Source of the DNA: Elmis aenea
Lineage: Eukaryota > Arthropoda > Insecta > Coleoptera > Elmidae
DNA: 64,000 bases
Assembly (NCBI GenBank): GCA_947652605.1
Contig: OX393579.1
Span: 49,792,970 to 49,856,969 of the forward strand
Direction of reading: 5' to 3'
Shown: positions 42,983-54,682 of the stretch, piece after piece
Layout: the number at the start of each line of letters is the position of its first letter
Numbering within the stretch: position 1 is the stretch's first letter
The notes under the pieces: generated by a model
What the model saw: the letters and a program-made list of their open reading frames with translations, nothing else
Database searches by the model: none
What the model was told of the DNA's origin: nothing
Made by a program: the position numbers and the translations under genes

Positions 42983-43395
42983 TAGCAATAAGCTGTACGA
43001 AACTTGGGATTATATTTAATTGACTGATAATTCCCCTATACATTACCTGATAAATATTACAAAACCAATTTTTAAAACCACAAAATGCTATAGATTTGAG
43101 GAAACAAGTTTAAAGAACAATATTTCGATCTATCTACAATTAAATTCGCGTGAGAGAAGCGTTGCGAATACAAAAAAATATGTTTTGGGCGAAATGGCTA
43201 TTTAAACCATTTAAAAATTCACTCTTGCACTTACTGATTCTATACTCAGCTCGTTTTTAGTTTCTAACAATCTACATAAAGAAACGTTTCTTTTTAAATC
43301 TTATTATCATCTACTTTTGCACAAGAATATTTATTCTTGCAGCCCATGTCGCGCGACACAAAAATTCATATTTGTCACTTACTTACACAACAAAT

Positions 43396-44003
43396 TGGGC
43401 GACTTTTTTATAAGTCGGATTGACATACAAGTCGGACGACTGTCGCGCCACTGGCTGACATGCAAGTCGGACGACTGTTGCGCATTGATCATATAAGTCG
43501 AACGACTGTTATATGTCAGAAAATTGACATACAAGGAAGGAGACTGTCGCGCCAATGACATACAAGTTGAGCGACTGTCGCGCCATTAACATACAAGTCG
43601 AGTGACTGTCGCGCCATTATCGTACAAGTCGAGCAACTGCCACACGTCGGAAAATCGACATACAAGCAAGGACTGTGGCATCACTGACATACAACTCGAG
43701 CGATTTTCATACAAGCCGGGCTATCGACATACAAGTCGGACGACTGTCGCGCCATCAACACATATAAGTTGAGCGACTGTCATACAAGTCGGGCGACTGT
43801 CGCGCCGCGCCATTGATATACAAGTCGAGCGACTGTCATACAAGTCGGACGATTGACACACAAGTAAGGACTGTCGCACCACTGACATACAAGTCGGACG
43901 ACTGTCACGCCACTGACATCAAGTCGGACGACTGTCGCGCCACTGACATACAAGTCACGCGACTGTCGCGCCACTGACATACAAGTAACGCGACTGTCGC
44001 GGG
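43396..44003. repeat. ~31-bp minisatellite 5' of Kidins220
   Basis: About 20 degenerate units of GACATACAAGTCGGACGACT followed by GTCGCGCCACT (31 bp). Each unit holds the inverted repeat AGTCG-GA-CGACT and the CpG-rich GTCGCGCC. Units are most regular at 43860-43995 and more decayed to the left. It lies about 400 bp upstream of the proximal Kidins220 start and 7.7 kb downstream of the distal exon, so within an intron or promoter region. Confidence 0.92.
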
Positions 44004-44009
44004 ACTAAT

Positions 44010-45200
44010 GTAGTAATGTAGACATAACATTTAACAGCAAACAATGATTTTGAGTAAATACATGTAATTCGCACATTTTTACAGCTACTGTCGTTAGTTT
44101 TTGCAAGGGATAAATTGTTTTAAAAAGACCATAAACAAAATGATGTTTTATATTTTAAATATTTTAGAAAACAGCATTTTGTAAGTTGTATTCCTATATG
44201 TATGTATATCTATATGGGTTCGTTTTCAGATAAATCCAGCAAGTACATATTTGACTTATTTTTAGATACATTTTTACATAAATTAAATGTTATTAAGTCA
44301 CAATTTTTAGGTTCGTTTAAAACCGATTATAAATAAAAAGAAAACATTAGATAATAATTGATATGCAACTGTATACATTTTTTAGTTTCACAGACGGGAC
44401 TAATTACTTGTCGCCTTTAACAGTTACAAAATTGAAAACATTTTTACATAAACAAATTTTGACGTCAAAATGTAATATAAATAGCACACACTTTGCCGTG
44501 TAATTTTTATTTCCAGGATTTAGTTGTAAGCTTCATGAACTTTGGGTTCATATTTTATCACGTAATAAGATTTGATTGCATTCTTTTTAAATTGCTGCTA
44601 ATTTTTATAGGATTTAATTTTGATAAGAAACCGGACAGTGCCGGTATCTATTTTTTTGTCGTATTTATTAAAAATAAAATCGTTTACCTGCACATTTAAC
44701 TTCTTCGACGATTTAAACATGTTCGTATTGTCTATGTACTCCGTGGTACATTACCAACCGATTGTTAAGAACGCAGTATGTAGAAGAAGACAAATAATTA
44801 AACAATGAAATTGCCCCTAATATACCGATCTTGTTAATTAGTGCAATAAACTTTAAAAAAACATAATAAAACTTACACTTAAAGCAAACTTCGAAGCAAC
44901 CGTTGCCCGTAAGTTAGGTAAGGTAAATATTGTGAGTAGTCGATAATTGCTTCGATAAGCAAAATAACTTTTGTGCATTTATCATCTGTAATTGTTGTTT
45001 GTCCAATTTGCTTACATCTTATTTCTGAACCTAACGCTAGCTGGGCGCACTTGAAATAATAAAGAGGAGCAATTTAAAGGATTTCGCAGGCAAGCCATGA
45101 ATTTTGAGTTCAGCCGATCTGTGTTGCGTTTTTTATTTTATTTTTTTTTGGTACACATTTTTGGCGTATTTATTATGGTTTAGGGGTATGTTTATATTTC
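44010..45200. other. AT-rich region, no gene recognised
   Basis: Neither strand has a credible exon. The long plus-strand frames here are hydrophobic AT-rich translations without family resemblance. Confidence 0.45.
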
Positions 45201-45214
45201 TCAATACCCTAGGG

Positions 45215-45461
45215 CAGGGTTTTCCAGACTTTCTGTACCTACACCCCCCTTTTTTCATAAAAAATTACTGCGCTCCTCCTCAATTTTCGTAACAATCTTA
45301 TTTCATAAATTACATATTTAAAGTATACTGAGTTTTTCAAAAATATCCACTAAATACGCAAATTTGACAAGGAATTTTGTGTCATGAAACAAGTTATATT
45401 TTGGTAAAAGCTGGGCGCCCCTCTTGCAATAGTCTCGCGCCCCACAGATTGGAAAACACTG
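45215..45461. mobile_element. hAT miniature element, 247 bp
   Basis: The left end CAGGGTTTTCCAGACT and the reverse complement of the right end CAGTGTTTTCCAATCT match. The flanks CCCTAGGG and CCTAAGGT are a decayed 8-bp duplication (5 of 8). It lies immediately left of the hAT copy B. Confidence 0.65.
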
Positions 45462-45483
45462 CCTAAGGTTATAGGTATAGGAT

Positions 45484-46702
45484 CAGGGATGGAATAACGT
45501 TTTAAATCGTTACGTTATTGCATAACGTTATTTATTATTTTTTTTCGTTACGTAACGTTATAAATAACGTTAAAAAAATGAATTGTTATGTTATATAACG
45601 TTATATAACGTTACATAAATTATGATATACAGGGTGTTTCTTAAATAATGCTTAAATAATGCTGGGGGCTGAAAAGTGGTTTTTTAATCAGAACTTTTTG
45701 GTGAGTTGAAATTTTGCAAAAAAATTTTTTTGTTAGTGTGATTTATTTAGAACCTTTTTTTATTCTTTAGTTTTTCTCGTAAATCTTACAGATTTGAGTA
45801 AAAAATTAAATGAGTGAATTATGATGTTTATGTTCATATTGGGTAGAATTGACGGGCGTTTTAGCGTTGTCGCCGCGTAAGCGTCAAAATGAGTTACACC
45901 CGTCATTTCTATCCAATATCGTTTTATATTGGAATATTTGATGGTTCATGTTCATTCATATAATTTTTTACTCAAAAACTGTAGGTTTAACGAGAACAGT
46001 TAAAGAATAAAAAAAACTTCTAAATAAATCAAGTTTTTAAAGAAAATTTAAAATTGCTAGATTTCAACCCACCAAAAAGTCCTGATAAAAAAACCAACAG
46101 GGGTCGCACTTTTCAGCCCCCTGTGAAGGTGGGAGATGATTAAAAATATTACTATGGGAAACCTTTTTATAAGTATAAATCTCCCACATTTATCCAAATT
46201 TGGGAAATAAAATAAAAACCCAATTTTACCGATCTCCTTTAGGGGGGTGTAACTCCGAAAGGAGACCCTAAAGAAAAAAAAATATGAAAGACCCCTCTTA
46301 ATTTTCGATTAAGTATCACCTCCCGAATTTTTTCACAATATTTAAGAAATATGCTGTATAAAAACAATTTTTATTTGTAACTCTGAAATTATTTTTGGGA
46401 TCTGTAAATGTAAATTTAAAAAATAGTACCTACAAAATTACGTTGAGGTTGAGATATTTTATTTTCATTTTAATTTCTAAAATACAAACAAAATATTATA
46501 TCTTCAGAAAATAAAAAGATCGCCATATAAAAATTTAATTTATAGAAAATAACGATACAAAATAACTTTTAACGAAACGTTATCGGTTATTATAACGTTA
46601 TATAACGTTATAAAAATATCGTTACGTTATTGCATAAAAAATTATAGTTGAATCGTTATTATAACGTTATCGGGTATCGTTACATTACGTTTTCCATCCC
46701 TG
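45484..46702. mobile_element. hAT element CAGGGATGGAATAACG, copy B, with nested foldback
   Basis: Same family as 31249-33220, flanked by a perfect 8-bp duplication TATAGGAT (45476-45483 and 46703-46710). The left arm has the same AACGTT palindromes. A different foldback element (45628-46358) occupies exactly the same internal site, 144 bp from the left end and 344 bp from the right end. Confidence 0.93.
45628..46358. mobile_element. Foldback element, TACAGGGTGTTTC family, copy 2
   Basis: Same family as 8562-9185: GGGTAGAATTGACGGGCGTT, ACTTTTCAGCCCCCTGTGAA, CTCCGAAAGGAGACCCTAAA and CCCCTCTTAATTTTCGATTA are shared. The left arm is shortened. It is nested in the hAT copy B. Confidence 0.82.
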
Positions 46703-46709
46703 TATAGGA

Positions 46710-48075
46710 TACAGGGTGATTGTAGCTAGAGTACAGGTTTAAAATTGGCAAAATTGCTGATTAATATTTGAAGATATTTCAAATATGAGCGGTTGTTTTG
46801 AAAGTGGCATAAAACTATTTGCGATTATAAAAATGTATGGTATTTTGTCTCTTTAAACATTTTACTTGCATTTTCTTTCAAAATCATTACTATTTTTGCC
46901 AATAAAAATTTTACTGGTAGATAAACAGAAATGCAAAAACATTTATTTTGAAAATGGCATAATGATGGATTTGCTTCCCTGTACGCCGCCAATTTACCAC
47001 AGCTATTTTAAAGATTTAAAACAATGTGAAACTCCGAAGACTTCATCATTCCTATTAATGACAATGATTCAATACATCAACAAACTTTTTTATGAAATAC
47101 GTTATATAAATTACTTATAGAGGAAGGTCGTCTAGTAGGAGGATAGCTCCTAGTATGGGGTACCTCTATTTCTGCGCTTGCTGTAACTCTTTATCTGTGG
47201 TCAATATTATTAAACAATGTACAAACGTTATGAAGCTTTCTGACGTAGTTTGAATTTTATAGGTAACTTCACTATCAAGAAACATAACCATCAATTATTC
47301 CCGCGCTGTGGAATATTTCTGGCGATTCCACAGAAATTGTTATTGAATGTTTTAACAGTAAGTTATCAAGTTTATTCTTGCATCAAACACGCGATGGTTC
47401 ATTTTAAGCATAATACTTATTAATTTCTCGCGTAATTTTATATTTACAAAGACTCAAATAATTTGTTAAAAACCCTATCATATTGTCCTAATACGGGATA
47501 TAGACAAAATGCTTTATTTGGGGTACCTCATATTAGCTTGTAAATAAAATATCCAACAGAATTAGTTGAAATTTTAATGTTTATAAATATTATAGTGTTC
47601 AAATAAAATAAAGTATCTATTTTACTGGGTTTTCTACTTTTTTTTGCTACCACAATAGAACTTGTCTTTCCCATATTATATTAGGCATCTGCATTGCCTT
47701 CTATGGGTTTCTCTCTATTTTTTAATAAACATTCTGTCATCATAATCTGATATTGAAATTAACCTCTTGAAATATCAATAAATATATTATTCTAAATATT
47801 TTTACTACAAATCAAATTTTACTTTTTTTTCCAACACATTACAAAAAGTAGGTATCCCATTAGACGACTATCCTCTAACCGAGATAACAAATATAAGTGA
47901 AACTTCTCTTAAGGTAGCATAAATATTATCATGCACACTAAAATACAAAGCATTTAATACCTCAAAATAACATAAAAGTGACTTATGCCACTTTCAAAAT
48001 AAACTGCTCATATCTGCAACTGTCTTCATAAAAATTCAAAATGAGCAAAATTTATTTTCGTTATTTTACTGCAAT
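46710..48075. mobile_element. 1.3-kb foldback element TACAGGGTGATTGTAGC
   Basis: The left arm (TACAGGGTGATTGTAGCTAG, TTTTGAAAGTGGCATAA, GTCGTCTAGTAGGAGGATAG) pairs with the right arm (CATTAGACGACTATCCTC, TTATGCCACTTTCAAAATAA, CTGCTCATATC). The right tip lacks a clear CACCCTGTA. Its first base abuts the TATAGGAT duplication of the hAT copy B. Confidence 0.65.
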
Positions 48076-48079
48076 TTAT

Positions 48080-49380
48080 AAATATCTTTAACAATTTTGA
48101 AATCCTGTGAAATTCTTTTTAGCAATTTAATTGTATAAAAATTTTTCCAAGTCGATTCGGTTATGTTTTTTCGACATTACTTTGTTTATTTCTTCTTATT
48201 CTTATTTGTTTATATTTAATTATCAAGTAGTTGGCTGGGACTTTTTTCCAGATTTCAAAAATATATTACCTATACCCTATACATTTATTAAAACAAATGT
48301 TGCTACACGATCATTATGCTCATGGAAAAAAATACCTATTTTGGTGGAAAAATTCCAATTTTTATTTATCTTTGCTTTCAATGCTACAAAATACTTTTTT
48401 AAATTACATCGTAATATGATACAAAGTTAATACATTTGTAACAGAAATTTTGAATTATTTTTTGTAATTGTCATCCTAAAATAAAAATTGTATCGGGCAC
48501 TTTATAATTGTTTTGGCTCAAGAAATCCAAAGTAGTTTTTTACTGTGTGCTAATTATTAAAATATACAAAATCTAATTAAAAAAGTAACGATCTTTTCAA
48601 TTAATATGTCTTTTAAACTACATACTTGAATTTTTGGATGCTTGCCTAAAGGGCCCCAATTGTTTGTGAGCCCCCAAGGTTTGCTTGCAAGTTGAACTAG
48701 TCGCCAAGGTAAAATTGTATTTTAAAAATATGTTGCGATTAGTTGAGGTTTTTAGAATAATAAATAAACTATCCCTGTATTTAAATTTGTATCATATAAT
48801 ATTGCATCTAATCTAAAAAAATTACAAAGGACATTTTTTGACCGAAGTTATTATTGTTAGGTAAATTGTTGTACTATTTAAGTGATTTATTTAATAATAT
48901 ATAAATAAACAAATAAGACTGCATTTTATGTAGAGACGAGTCTTGGAACTGATATGCATTTTGACACAAGATTATTCGAAAAAAAAAATGAATTTGATTA
49001 AGCTTATTTGTATTAGTTACTTTATATCATTGTTATCATTTTTAGCACCAACTTTTAGAAAAAAAAAATTAAAACTACGCTTGTAAGAAATGTCCAGTTG
49101 ATGGTGATCCGAAACAGACGAAACGTCTTACATAAAATCTAATTAGATCGGCATATTGCCCATTAAAAATTACTTTGGGGGCAGTTTTTCAATATTTCCA
49201 AAATTAAAGGAAGTTAACAAAAATCTAAGTTATTCTTGAATAACTTTTAAACTGAGAAGGCTATGAAAAATTTAATTTTAGTTCAATAATGAGCTTGAAA
49301 TTGTGCAAATTTAATCTCAATTAACAGTCTTCGTATCTCTTCAGATAAGCGAGATATTGCTTGTGGAACAATACGGGACA
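48080..49380. other. AT-rich region, no gene recognised
   Basis: No exon could be supported. GATCGGCATATT near 49146 recurs near 13417, so part of this is dispersed repeat. Confidence 0.4.
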
Positions 49381-49559
49381 TCCTGTTTGCAGAGGTATTT
49401 TGACACTTTTTTGAACACAATTTGTCCTGTAATTACGGCCGGTCAAACGATAAGTGATAAGGAAACTTTGTATTGATATGTAACAGCGAATTGAATGGTG
49501 AACGAATCCAAATTTTGTTTAAATTTAGTGTTTGTTAGCCAATTTTAGCCATAAATACC

Positions 49560-50130
49560 TTTGTCGTTTTAGCGACTTGCCTAACGAAGTGATAGTAAGG
49601 AAACAGAGCTCCATAACTTCTCGGCGCTGGCGTGGTAATCAATGGTAACCTGTCGTTTCGCGATGAACTGCTGCCACTACTCTTAGACATATCACTCTGG
49701 CCTTCCTACACTCATTGTTTATCTAATCAAGAGTTTCGCGAAGTAGCCGCATTCAGTCGACGATTTCTTCCGCGGTTCCAATACCGATTGATCTGTATTT
49801 TGGGCGACACAGTCACACGAACAAGCAACCAATTTGGTGTATTCTAGTAAAAACCACTAATGCAAATGCATCAGATAACTTTTGAACTGTTTGTAAAGAT
49901 TCGTCGCATGTGGTTGTTGTTAAACGCTATATGTGCGTATATTTTTACTTGTCGATATGGTTCTTTTTATAGAGTCGAAGTTGTGGCCTCATACGAGGCA
50001 GATAAACCGACGAACACATGTAAGGTCCACGAAAAGAATTGTGATAATGGTTTATCAATCGCTTACTATCGATTTGTCACTGTTTGTCGATTACTTACGT
50101 GTAGATCTTATCAGTTAGCAGTGTAAGTAC
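49560..50130 (+). other. GC-richer unique patch, possible promoter or non-coding exon
   Basis: This segment is less AT-rich than its surroundings, with scattered CpGs (CGGCGCTGGCGTGG, GTCGACGATTTCTTCCGCGG). The open frames have no family resemblance. It lies between the two candidate Kidins220 start exons. Regulatory function is only a possibility. Confidence 0.2.
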
Positions 50131-50509
50131 GTTCAGAGATGATTTCGTATTTAAACTGGATCTGAGGAACTTTCCATTTCAGTTTGGAATAATTCATAAA
50201 GAAGTTTATCAACACTGGCAGAAAATATCAGTCTTGGGTTGATTTTGTGAGGAGCAAACCACAGATAATTTTAGCGTAAAAGATTTGGTAGTTTAAAGCA
50301 GGGATGGGAAGCCGGCAGAAAAATGTAGCTACTCCCGAGTTAGTATTTTTTTTAACCGACTCCGACTCCCGACTCCCTTAATCAATGCACTACACTGGAG
50401 AACATTAAGGAAAACCGGCATTGAATGTTTTCAGTTTCGTTTACGTTCTTGAACAAAAAAAGTTCCCATTCAAAAATCATGTTGATCAAATGTTTACTTC
50501 AGTGTTTCT

Positions 50510-50716
50510 CAACTATTTTAGCTGTCGACAGTTGACACCCCTTAAATTCTCAAAATGTGTTCTCACACTCCCAATAACAACTGCAGAACTGCGGCAAGCA
50601 GACAGTACAGCAGGCAGAGTTGCTTATAGTTTTGCGCATCGAATGGAGAACCAATGCAAAGAACTCGGTTTCGCAGTCCCAGAAGAGCTTTTCGCACCCC
50701 AGGTTAAGAACCGCTG
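50510..50716. mobile_element. hAT miniature element, 207 bp, with target duplication
   Basis: The left end CAGTGTTTCTCAACTATTTT and the reverse complement of the right end CAGCGGTTCTTAACCTGGGG are related. GTTTACTT (50502-50509) and GTTCACTT (50717-50724) form an 8-bp target duplication with one mismatch. Confidence 0.82.
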
Positions 50717-50869
50717 GTTCACTTTATGCTGGAAATACTGTACTTCTACAAACTTCAGGAAGGTACACTAGGAGCCAAGAAAGTTTTTTTAAAATGTCTA
50801 CAAGTTGCAGCAAAAAATGTAATGACATAGGCCTCTCAGGCCTAACGTGTGTTCTGCAGGGTTAATGAA

Positions 50870-51341
50870 AAACTGTTTTTTTTTGTTATATTTATAATGT
50901 GTCATATCTCCCTTATTGTTTTAAATATCGAAAAAGTTTATGAAGATAATTTTTAGATATTTTTATGTAGATTTTGATACTTGAAAAAAAAATTACCCTC
51001 GCCGTTAAAAAGTTGTGACACAAACTCACCTTTTTTTAAATGGAAGCTATAGTAGGCTATGACCTATTTCAATTCCTTATTTTTTCCTTTTTTAAATATA
51101 TTATGGTTGATGTATTTATTTTCAATAATACGCAAGTTACAAAGGTTTTTAAAATTTTTTAAAGATGAGAAACAAAAAGCAGGTTGTGAAAACAAAGGAA
51201 AATCGGAAATATAGAATATATTTGACAACAATTCTGAGTTTGTCCCAAAAAACTGCACATTTTTGGTACATTAACCGTTTCTCTATCTTGACTATTAAGC
51301 GAGATGCCCATGTAATCCCATCGAATTTGGACCACCCTGTA
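50870..51341. mobile_element. Truncated GGTCCAAATTCGATG foldback element
   Basis: The right half is complete (AAACTGCACATTTTTGGTA, ATTAAGCGAGATGCCCATGT, TCGAATTTGGACCACCCTGT). The left terminus is missing; the sequence starts in the middle of the left arm at about 50870. Confidence 0.75.
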
Positions 51342-51712
51342 CAGTACATCGGCTTGCAGTGCACTGTAATCAGATGCAAGCAGGGTTGCAAGTTTTGGCG
51401 ATTTGGAAATAAATTGGCTATCATTTTTGTTTAATTTAACATGTTGTTTTTTTTTAAATTGGCATCAATAGCTATTACACAATACCCACTATGAAAAAAG
51501 GTTTTAGAAGATATTACAATTTGCCTACAATTATTATTTTATAATTCTCATATTAATAGACAATAAAAATTTAATTTTGGTTTTTGAGGATGACGAACCC
51601 AACGATTCTGAGGCCCCTTTTTGCCGAGGCCCGAAGCGCGCGCCTCATGCGCCTGTGCGGTAATCCGCCACTGAAGATAAGAATATTGTCGCAAAAATTC
51701 TGCAATTTTTAC

Positions 51713-51865
51713 CTCTTTTCTGTGCGCACCGTCTCCGGAACTCCATCGTTCCTTCAAATCTTTCCACTTATAAAAGTACACATGTGGCAGGTGCGGAGTT
51801 GAGGGTAAACTTTTATATTTTTCTTCCTCGGCCGTACGCGGACGTAACGTGCTGCGATGGGACAT
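51713..51865 (-). CDS. Lone first coding exon; probable distal Kidins220 N-terminus
   Basis: ATG at 51863-51865, 51 codons (MSHRSTLRPRTAEEEKYKSL ... FYKWKDLKERWSSGDGAHRKE), ending in phase 0 at GTAAAA. Codon content looks genuine and is unlike the repeats around it. No further minus-strand exon is visible until Kidins220 exon 2 at 42271. That exon also begins in phase 0 and lacks its own start, so an alternative N-terminus ...[15 protein letters not shown] is the simplest reading. I do not recognise the 51 residues themselves. The alternative is a separate gene with very short unseen exons. Confidence 0.6.
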
Positions 51866-51899
51866 TTTAGATAACTATTCCAACGTAAGCGCTTAATCA

Positions 51900-52680
51900 A
51901 TTTTTTATGATCCCGCTTATAAACGTACAAAACTCATTTTAAGTCTTAAACAAAACACTGCCAAACAATTGATGGTGGAAAGTTTTTAAACCAACAATTG
52001 TTTCGGTAAATCCAGTCAAGTCTTTAAATAAACGATTTTAACGATATGTACACATTTTATTACGATGCAAACTGAGTCAGACACAAAACGATTATAAAAC
52101 TGTGGCTTGTAATAATTTTTATAATTAAGGACCACGCTCAACTCGTTAAAAATTATTTATTGTTCATCATAACTCGAATGCGTCAGATCCAATTTAGTTT
52201 GCATTGCACGAACACAACAATATTTATGTTTTCTTAACAGTGAAACTCCATTTTTAATTGCTTTTTGCTAATCTTTACGGTGTATAATACACAAAACACT
52301 GGGAACGTGTATAGAAAAACTGTACTTGCGTAAAACTTTACAATTATACATGTATTTAATGATAAGATTTCGCGTATTGTGTTATTGGGGCGATTACAAA
52401 AAGATTAGACACTATTATTAAAAACAGTGTTAAAAGTTTTACTTAATTAAAAACTGTGTTTCAACTTCAACTTAGTTCAGTTTTAGTGACAATTGTTTGA
52501 TTTTTATCATTTAAAAGTCGTTCTAGTGAACCCGTTTTTTTAATTGTCAAAGTCTACTAAGTTTGTCCACGTTTCTATAAATTTAAACGTAGGTAAATTT
52601 ATTGTGCAACATTTTGTTTTATAATTATTGAATAGTAAATATCATTAGATTTATACGATTTCAATTTCACTTGGTTGTGG
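51900..52680. other. AT-rich upstream region of the 51865 exon
   Basis: No gene recognised. It may include the promoter of the distal exon, but no core element was firmly identified. Confidence 0.35.
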
Positions 52681-52685
52681 TTCAC

Positions 52686-52945
52686 GTGTGTATTCAGCTC
52701 GCGCGGCAGACTGCTATAAGGGGGTTGACCCCCTCTTCAGTCGTAAGAGGTTTAAGGATAATGGGTAAGGATGTGGATAGTCAAGGATGGGCAAGGATAG
52801 GTGGAAGTACTGCCACAGCATTTGCCTTAACTGTAGAGGAAACCACCTGAAACCTCTACAATGACAGTCGGCCCTGGGATTCGAACCCACGACCTCCCGA
52901 TTACAAGTTACGTTGTTAACACAACCAGCCACCAAGCTCTCAATT
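52686..52945 (-). mobile_element. tRNA-derived SINE
   Basis: The minus strand begins GAGAGCTTGGTGGCTGGTTG and carries a polymerase III B-box-like GGTTCGAATCC inside GGTCGTGGGTTCGAATCCCA. An unrelated body follows with CCTTGCCCATCCTTGACT-type pyrimidine repeats. The translation CNREVVGSNPR is the usual by-product of such B-boxes. It is not a functional tRNA: the acceptor stem does not close and no anticodon loop is convincing. Confidence 0.75.
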
Positions 52946-53337
52946 TCACTTGAATTACGCTACGTTTTAATTTGGTTTAGTTTTTAAATAAGCCCAAAAA
53001 ACAATAATGTATTGTTTAATCTCAATCAGGGACCCGAACCGCAAAGAATATTTGACAATGTTAAATTATTTAAAATATGATATTTATTTAAAACTTTATA
53101 CATAATAATATTGTCATTTGGTTCGTTTACATTAACGTTCGTTCTATAATATAATTTTAATTTCGTAGAAAAAATAGCATTTACGACGAGATGAAATCAG
53201 TTTTTTTCGTTCGTGAATTTTCTCACTCATCGCTTTGCTGCTCGTGAATAAATCTCACCTCAAGAAAAAAAACTGGACTTCATCTCTTGTAAAATATACT
53301 ATTTTGTAAATTAAAACTTAACAGAAACACTCGCTAT

Positions 53338-54544
53338 CAGGGTGAATAAAAATCATGATTTAAAAAAAAAATCAAAAAAGTAGATTTATTTGATTTAAAT
53401 CAGATTTTTTTGATTTAAATCAAATGTACCATATAATCGAATTTTGTGACATATTCACATGCTATTTCTGTTTTGTGCTAATATATTTAATTCAGTGGTG
53501 AATTTTTGTCAATATGAAAAATTAAATATAATGATAAAAAAAATTGAAAAAATCAGTGCTAAATGGTGATGTTTAATTAATTATAGGGTATCATTAGTGC
53601 GGGATCGGTCGATTGTGGCTAAACGGCTTGAGATATAAAGTTGATTCAAACACCATATGTTACAGTTTTTTCTTCCGAACACGATAAAAATATTTTCAAA
53701 TATACAGGGTGAGTCACCTCTCTGGAACTAATAGCAACTTTTATATTTCAAATACAACACCCCATTTTTTATTTAATATTTTTGACCGCCTTAGTTTTAG
53801 CTTTGCATCAATATAAAATACTACAGGTTTTTATACGACGTTGTCAAAAAAAAAAAAATTTTTTTTCAAGGTTTTAAGTCTTTATTTAAAAAAATCTCCT
53901 CAAGTTATTTTGAAGTACAGAGTTGTAATTTAGTATGGACATGCAGAAAACATTGCTCTCTTCGCTCGATATGAAAAAATTTGAATCACACATACAGGGG
54001 TAGGGGTGTTCATAAATAGTTGGCAACTTCCATGATTTTCAAAAGCTTGTAACTCGATTTTTTCAAATGCAAACACCTATATTTTTTTATGTCATCGAAT
54101 TCGTCTTTAAGAGAGCTTTATTTTTTGTTAAGTGTGTCCTATACCCAAAACTCATACTTTTCGAGATATTCGACATTTTTCTTCAAATCGTTATTGAAGC
54201 AAATAGACTGCCGTAGAAATCGAAAAAACTGACTGTTTACTTCGCTAACGTCAAAAACTTTATTATTTGAATTATTGCCTTTCCACAATGAATATTACTT
54301 TACAAGAGCAAATTGATATGGTTTATTCACCATTTCTTGTATTTAATTATTAATAGTTATAAAATTTTGTTTTATTATAAATATTATATTGTACTCATAT
54401 AATCAGTGATTTAAATTGATGATTTAAAAAAAAATCACTTGATTTAAATCGTGATTTAAATCGATGTTTAAAAAAAAAACACTTGATTTAAATCATGATT
54501 TAAATCGTGATTTAAATCAATTGATTTAAATCTGCTCAACCCTG
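53338..54544. mobile_element. hAT element with GATTTAAATC palindromes, with nested insert
   Basis: The left end CAGGGTGAATAAAAATCATG and the reverse complement of the right end CAGGGTTGAGCAGATTTAAA are flanked by a perfect 8-bp duplication CTCGCTAT (53330-53337 and 54545-54552). Both ends carry repeated GATTTAAATC palindromes. The foldback 53584-54250 sits inside. No transposase is visible. Confidence 0.9.
53584..54250. mobile_element. GTGCGGGATCGGTCG foldback element, copy 2, right end lost
   Basis: The left part matches 2965-3615 closely (TCATTAGTGCGGGATCGGTC, TTCTTCCGAACACGATAAAA, ACCTCTCTGGAACTAA). It diverges after AAAACTGACTGTT at about 54237, where copy 1 continues CACTCACCCTGTA. The right arm is therefore deleted. 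Confidence 0.78.
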
Positions 54545-54682
54545 CTCGCTATACGCTGTACGATGTATCAGGGGCTTCAACAGGAATTTATTTTGCGATA
54601 TCCATGATAATGTGCCAACGTTTTACTTCAAGACCGGCCCTTGTATGTTTTTACAACTGTTTGAAATGAAATAAAACTCGTG

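Noticed and set aside
43396..44003. CRISPR-like array (regular ~31-bp repeats)
   Set aside because: Units are directly contiguous with no unique spacers, the host genome is an animal, and no cas genes exist. It is a minisatellite.
48131..48430. 99-codon plus-strand hydrophobic frame
   Set aside because: AT-driven Phe/Ile/Lys-rich translation with no family resemblance and no splice context.
52714..52935. 73-residue frame with VVGSNPR and a tRNA-like B-box
   Set aside because: This is the usual translation of a tRNA-derived SINE. The cloverleaf does not close, so neither a protein nor a functional tRNA is called.
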